From contig CAMAYA010000059.1 of NCBI GenBank assembly GCA_945862275.1, forward strand, positions 1 to 7,291: 7,291 bases of DNA, read 5' to 3'. Below are positions 6,069-7,291 of this stretch, piece by piece (the first letter of the stretch is position 1; each line of letters begins with the position of its first letter). A program made the position numbers and the translations under genes. Below the pieces are notes generated by a model, which saw only the letters and a program-made list of their open reading frames with translations, was not told where the DNA came from and made no database searches. The stretch comes from Legionella genomosp. 1. Lineage in GTDB: Bacteria > Pseudomonadota > Gammaproteobacteria > Legionellales > Legionellaceae.

Positions 6069-6074
6069 ATTATA
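6069..6074 (-). promoter_or_regulatory. Consensus -10 hexamer in the thrS-infC gap (tentative)
   Basis: The gap between thrS and infC contains a perfect TATAAT on the minus strand, preceded by a run of T. No good -35 hexamer lies 15-19 bases upstream; the nearest candidates, such as GCTGTT at a 16-base spacing, are poor. If active, transcription would begin near 6062, only about 14 bases before the infC AUU, leaving little more than the Shine-Dalgarno as leader. It may simply be an AT-rich coincidence. Confidence 0.25.
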
Positions 6075-6080
6075 AAAAAT

Positions 6081-7291
6081 TCAATGTTTAAACAGCGTCT
6101 TGTTTTCAATTTCAAGCAGCAGTGTATCGCAAATTGCATCAATTGTCATCACGCCTAAATCCGTTCCATCCCGTGAGCGGACAGTTACCTGGCCATTTTC
6201 AACCTCTTTGTCGCCAATGATTAGAAAATACGGGACATTTTGTAGTGTGTGCTCTCGAATTTTAAAGCCTATTTTCTCATTTCTCAAGTCAAATACAGAC
6301 CGAATGCCTTTATTTTTTAAAATTTGATTCATTTTCTCAGCATAACCATTTTGTTTTTCGCTGATCGTCAATACAGACACCTGCGTTGGCGCCAACCACA
6401 AAGGAAACTTCCCTGCGTAATGCTCAATTAAAATACCGATGAACCGCTCAAATGAGCCCAATATGGCGCGATGCAGCATCACGGGCGTTTGTTTACTGCC
6501 ATCTTCGGCAACAAATTCAGCATCTAGTCGCTCTGGCATTGAAAAGTCGACCTGAATGGTGCCGCATTGCCAAATTCGCCCTAAGCAATCGGACAGTGAG
6601 CACTCAATTTTTGGACCGTAAAACGCACCTTCACCGGGTGCATCAATCCATTCAATATTACGGTCAGTCATGGCTTGTTGCAACGCCATTTCGGCTTTAG
6701 CCCAGACCTCATCGCTGCCAACGCGCATAGCCGGCCGTCGAGCCAAACGATACGTAATCGTTTCAAACCCAAAATCCGCATATACTGATTCAACAAATTC
6801 AAGCATCGCGGCCACTTCTGACTGAATTTGATTCTCAGTACAAAAAATATGCGCATCATCTTGAACGAAATTGCGTACGCGCATTAAACCATGCAGTGCG
6901 CCAGAGGGCTCACAACGGTGGCAGTTGCCAAACTCAGACAAGCGCAATGGCAAGTCACGGTAGCTTTTAATGCCTTGGTTATATATTTGAATGTGACAGG
7001 GGCAATTCATGGGCTTTATTGCGTAAGAACGATTTTCTGTTTCTGTAAAAAACATGCCGTCACGAAAATTATCCCAATGCCCTGACTTTTCCCACAGAAT
7101 TTTATCAACCAATTGAGGTGTTTTTACTTCTTGGTAACCAAAATCAACCAAGCGTGCGCGCATGTACTGCTCAAGGACTTGATAAATAGCCCAACCTTTG
7201 GGATGCCAAAACACCATGCCAGGCGCTATATCCTGAAAATGAAACAGATCCAGTGCTTTGCCTAATTTACGGTGATCGCGCTTCTCAGCCT
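6081..7291 (-). CDS. thrS: Threonyl-tRNA synthetase, C-terminal 402 residues (5' end outside window)
   Basis: ThrS charges tRNA-Thr; the zinc ion in its class II core selects threonine over valine. The reading frame is open to the window edge, beginning AEKRDHRKLGKALDLF upstream of the first in-window ATG, so the ATG at 7217 is internal. By comparison with E. coli (642 residues) this covers about residues 239-642: the catalytic core and the anticodon-binding domain, without the TGS and editing domains. The zinc ligands are visible: Cys in KPMNCPCH (E. coli Cys334), His in QDDAHIFC (His385) and His in VMLHRAILGS (His511). Motif 2 reads NCHRCEPSGALHGLMRVR and motif 3 lies in HRAILGSFERFIGILIEHY. 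The anticodon domain contains DLRNEKIGFKIREHTLQNVPY. It ends 32 bases before the infC start, the usual thrS-infC order. Confidence 0.97.
   Translation of the reverse strand, partial: AEKRDHRKLGKALDLFHFQDIAPGMVFWHPKGWAIYQVLEQYMRARLVDFGYQEVKTPQLVDKILWEKSGHWDNFRDGMFFTETENRSYAIKPMNCPCHIQIYNQGIKSYRDLPLRLSEFGNCHRCEPSGALHGLMRVRNFVQDDAHIFCTENQIQSEVAAMLEFVESVYADFGFETITYRLARRPAMRVGSDEVWAKAEMALQQAMTDRNIEWIDAPGEGAFYGPKIECSLSDCLGRIWQCGTIQVDFSMPERLDAEFVAEDGSKQTPVMLHRAILGSFERFIGILIEHYAGKFPLWLAPTQVSVLTISEKQNGYAEKMNQILKNKGIRSVFDLRNEKIGFKIREHTLQNVPYFLIIGDKEVENGQVTVRSRDGTDLGVMTIDAICDTLLLEIENKTLFKH

Noticed and set aside
6081..7217. thrS as a complete gene starting at the ATG at 7217
   Set aside because: The frame continues open to the window edge with conserved ThrS sequence (AEKRDHRK and onward), so this ATG is internal and the gene is cut by the window.
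1..7291. Mobile elements, CRISPR repeats, tRNA or rRNA genes, toxin-antitoxin or defence genes
   Set aside because: Nearly all bases are taken by ten conserved housekeeping genes with gaps under 100 bases; no repeats or clover-leaf-like sequences were seen by eye.

Overview
The window is a compact block of translation genes from a gammaproteobacterium. All ten genes lie on the minus strand, so transcription runs from high to low coordinates: thrS (5' end missing) > infC > rpmI > rplT > pheS > pheT > ihfA > a thioredoxin-like 2Fe-2S ferredoxin gene > rplM > rpsI (3' end missing). The order thrS-infC-rpmI-rplT-pheST-ihfA is the classic gammaproteobacterial arrangement known from Escherichia coli, and the proteins resemble the E. 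coli ones in length and signature residues. The join of ihfA to a 2Fe-2S ferredoxin gene and then to rplM-rpsI is not the E. coli arrangement. From memory it fits the Legionella/Coxiella side of the Gammaproteobacteria, but I could not check this and hold it with low confidence. Base composition looks moderately AT-leaning throughout, with no island of foreign composition.

Region by region. Positions 7291-6081 hold the catalytic and anticodon-binding parts of threonyl-tRNA synthetase. Positions 6048-5512 hold initiation factor IF3, which most likely starts at a rare AUU codon. Positions 5486-4914 hold ribosomal proteins L35 and L20. Positions 4913-4834 are a short leader with a strong intrinsic-terminator hairpin just after rplT and upstream of pheS, where E. 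coli carries its pheM attenuator; no phenylalanine-rich leader peptide is visible here. Positions 4833-1393 hold the alpha and beta subunits of phenylalanyl-tRNA synthetase. Positions 1385-1083 hold integration host factor alpha, which overlaps the ferredoxin gene (1086-769, TTG start). Positions 768-671 hold a sigma70-like promoter with a GC-rich discriminator in front of rplM (670-236), followed 5 bases later by rpsI (230 to the window edge).

The genes share a theme: two aminoacyl-tRNA synthetases, an initiation factor, four ribosomal proteins, a nucleoid DNA-bending protein and one small redox protein of unknown partner. Short gaps (5-32 bases), Shine-Dalgarno sites laid over upstream stop codons, and one overlapping stop/start pair point to translational coupling. 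I see no mobile element, CRISPR array, RNA gene, or convincing gene on the plus strand. This is a core housekeeping region rather than a novel system; the points worth a second look are regulatory and start-codon details.
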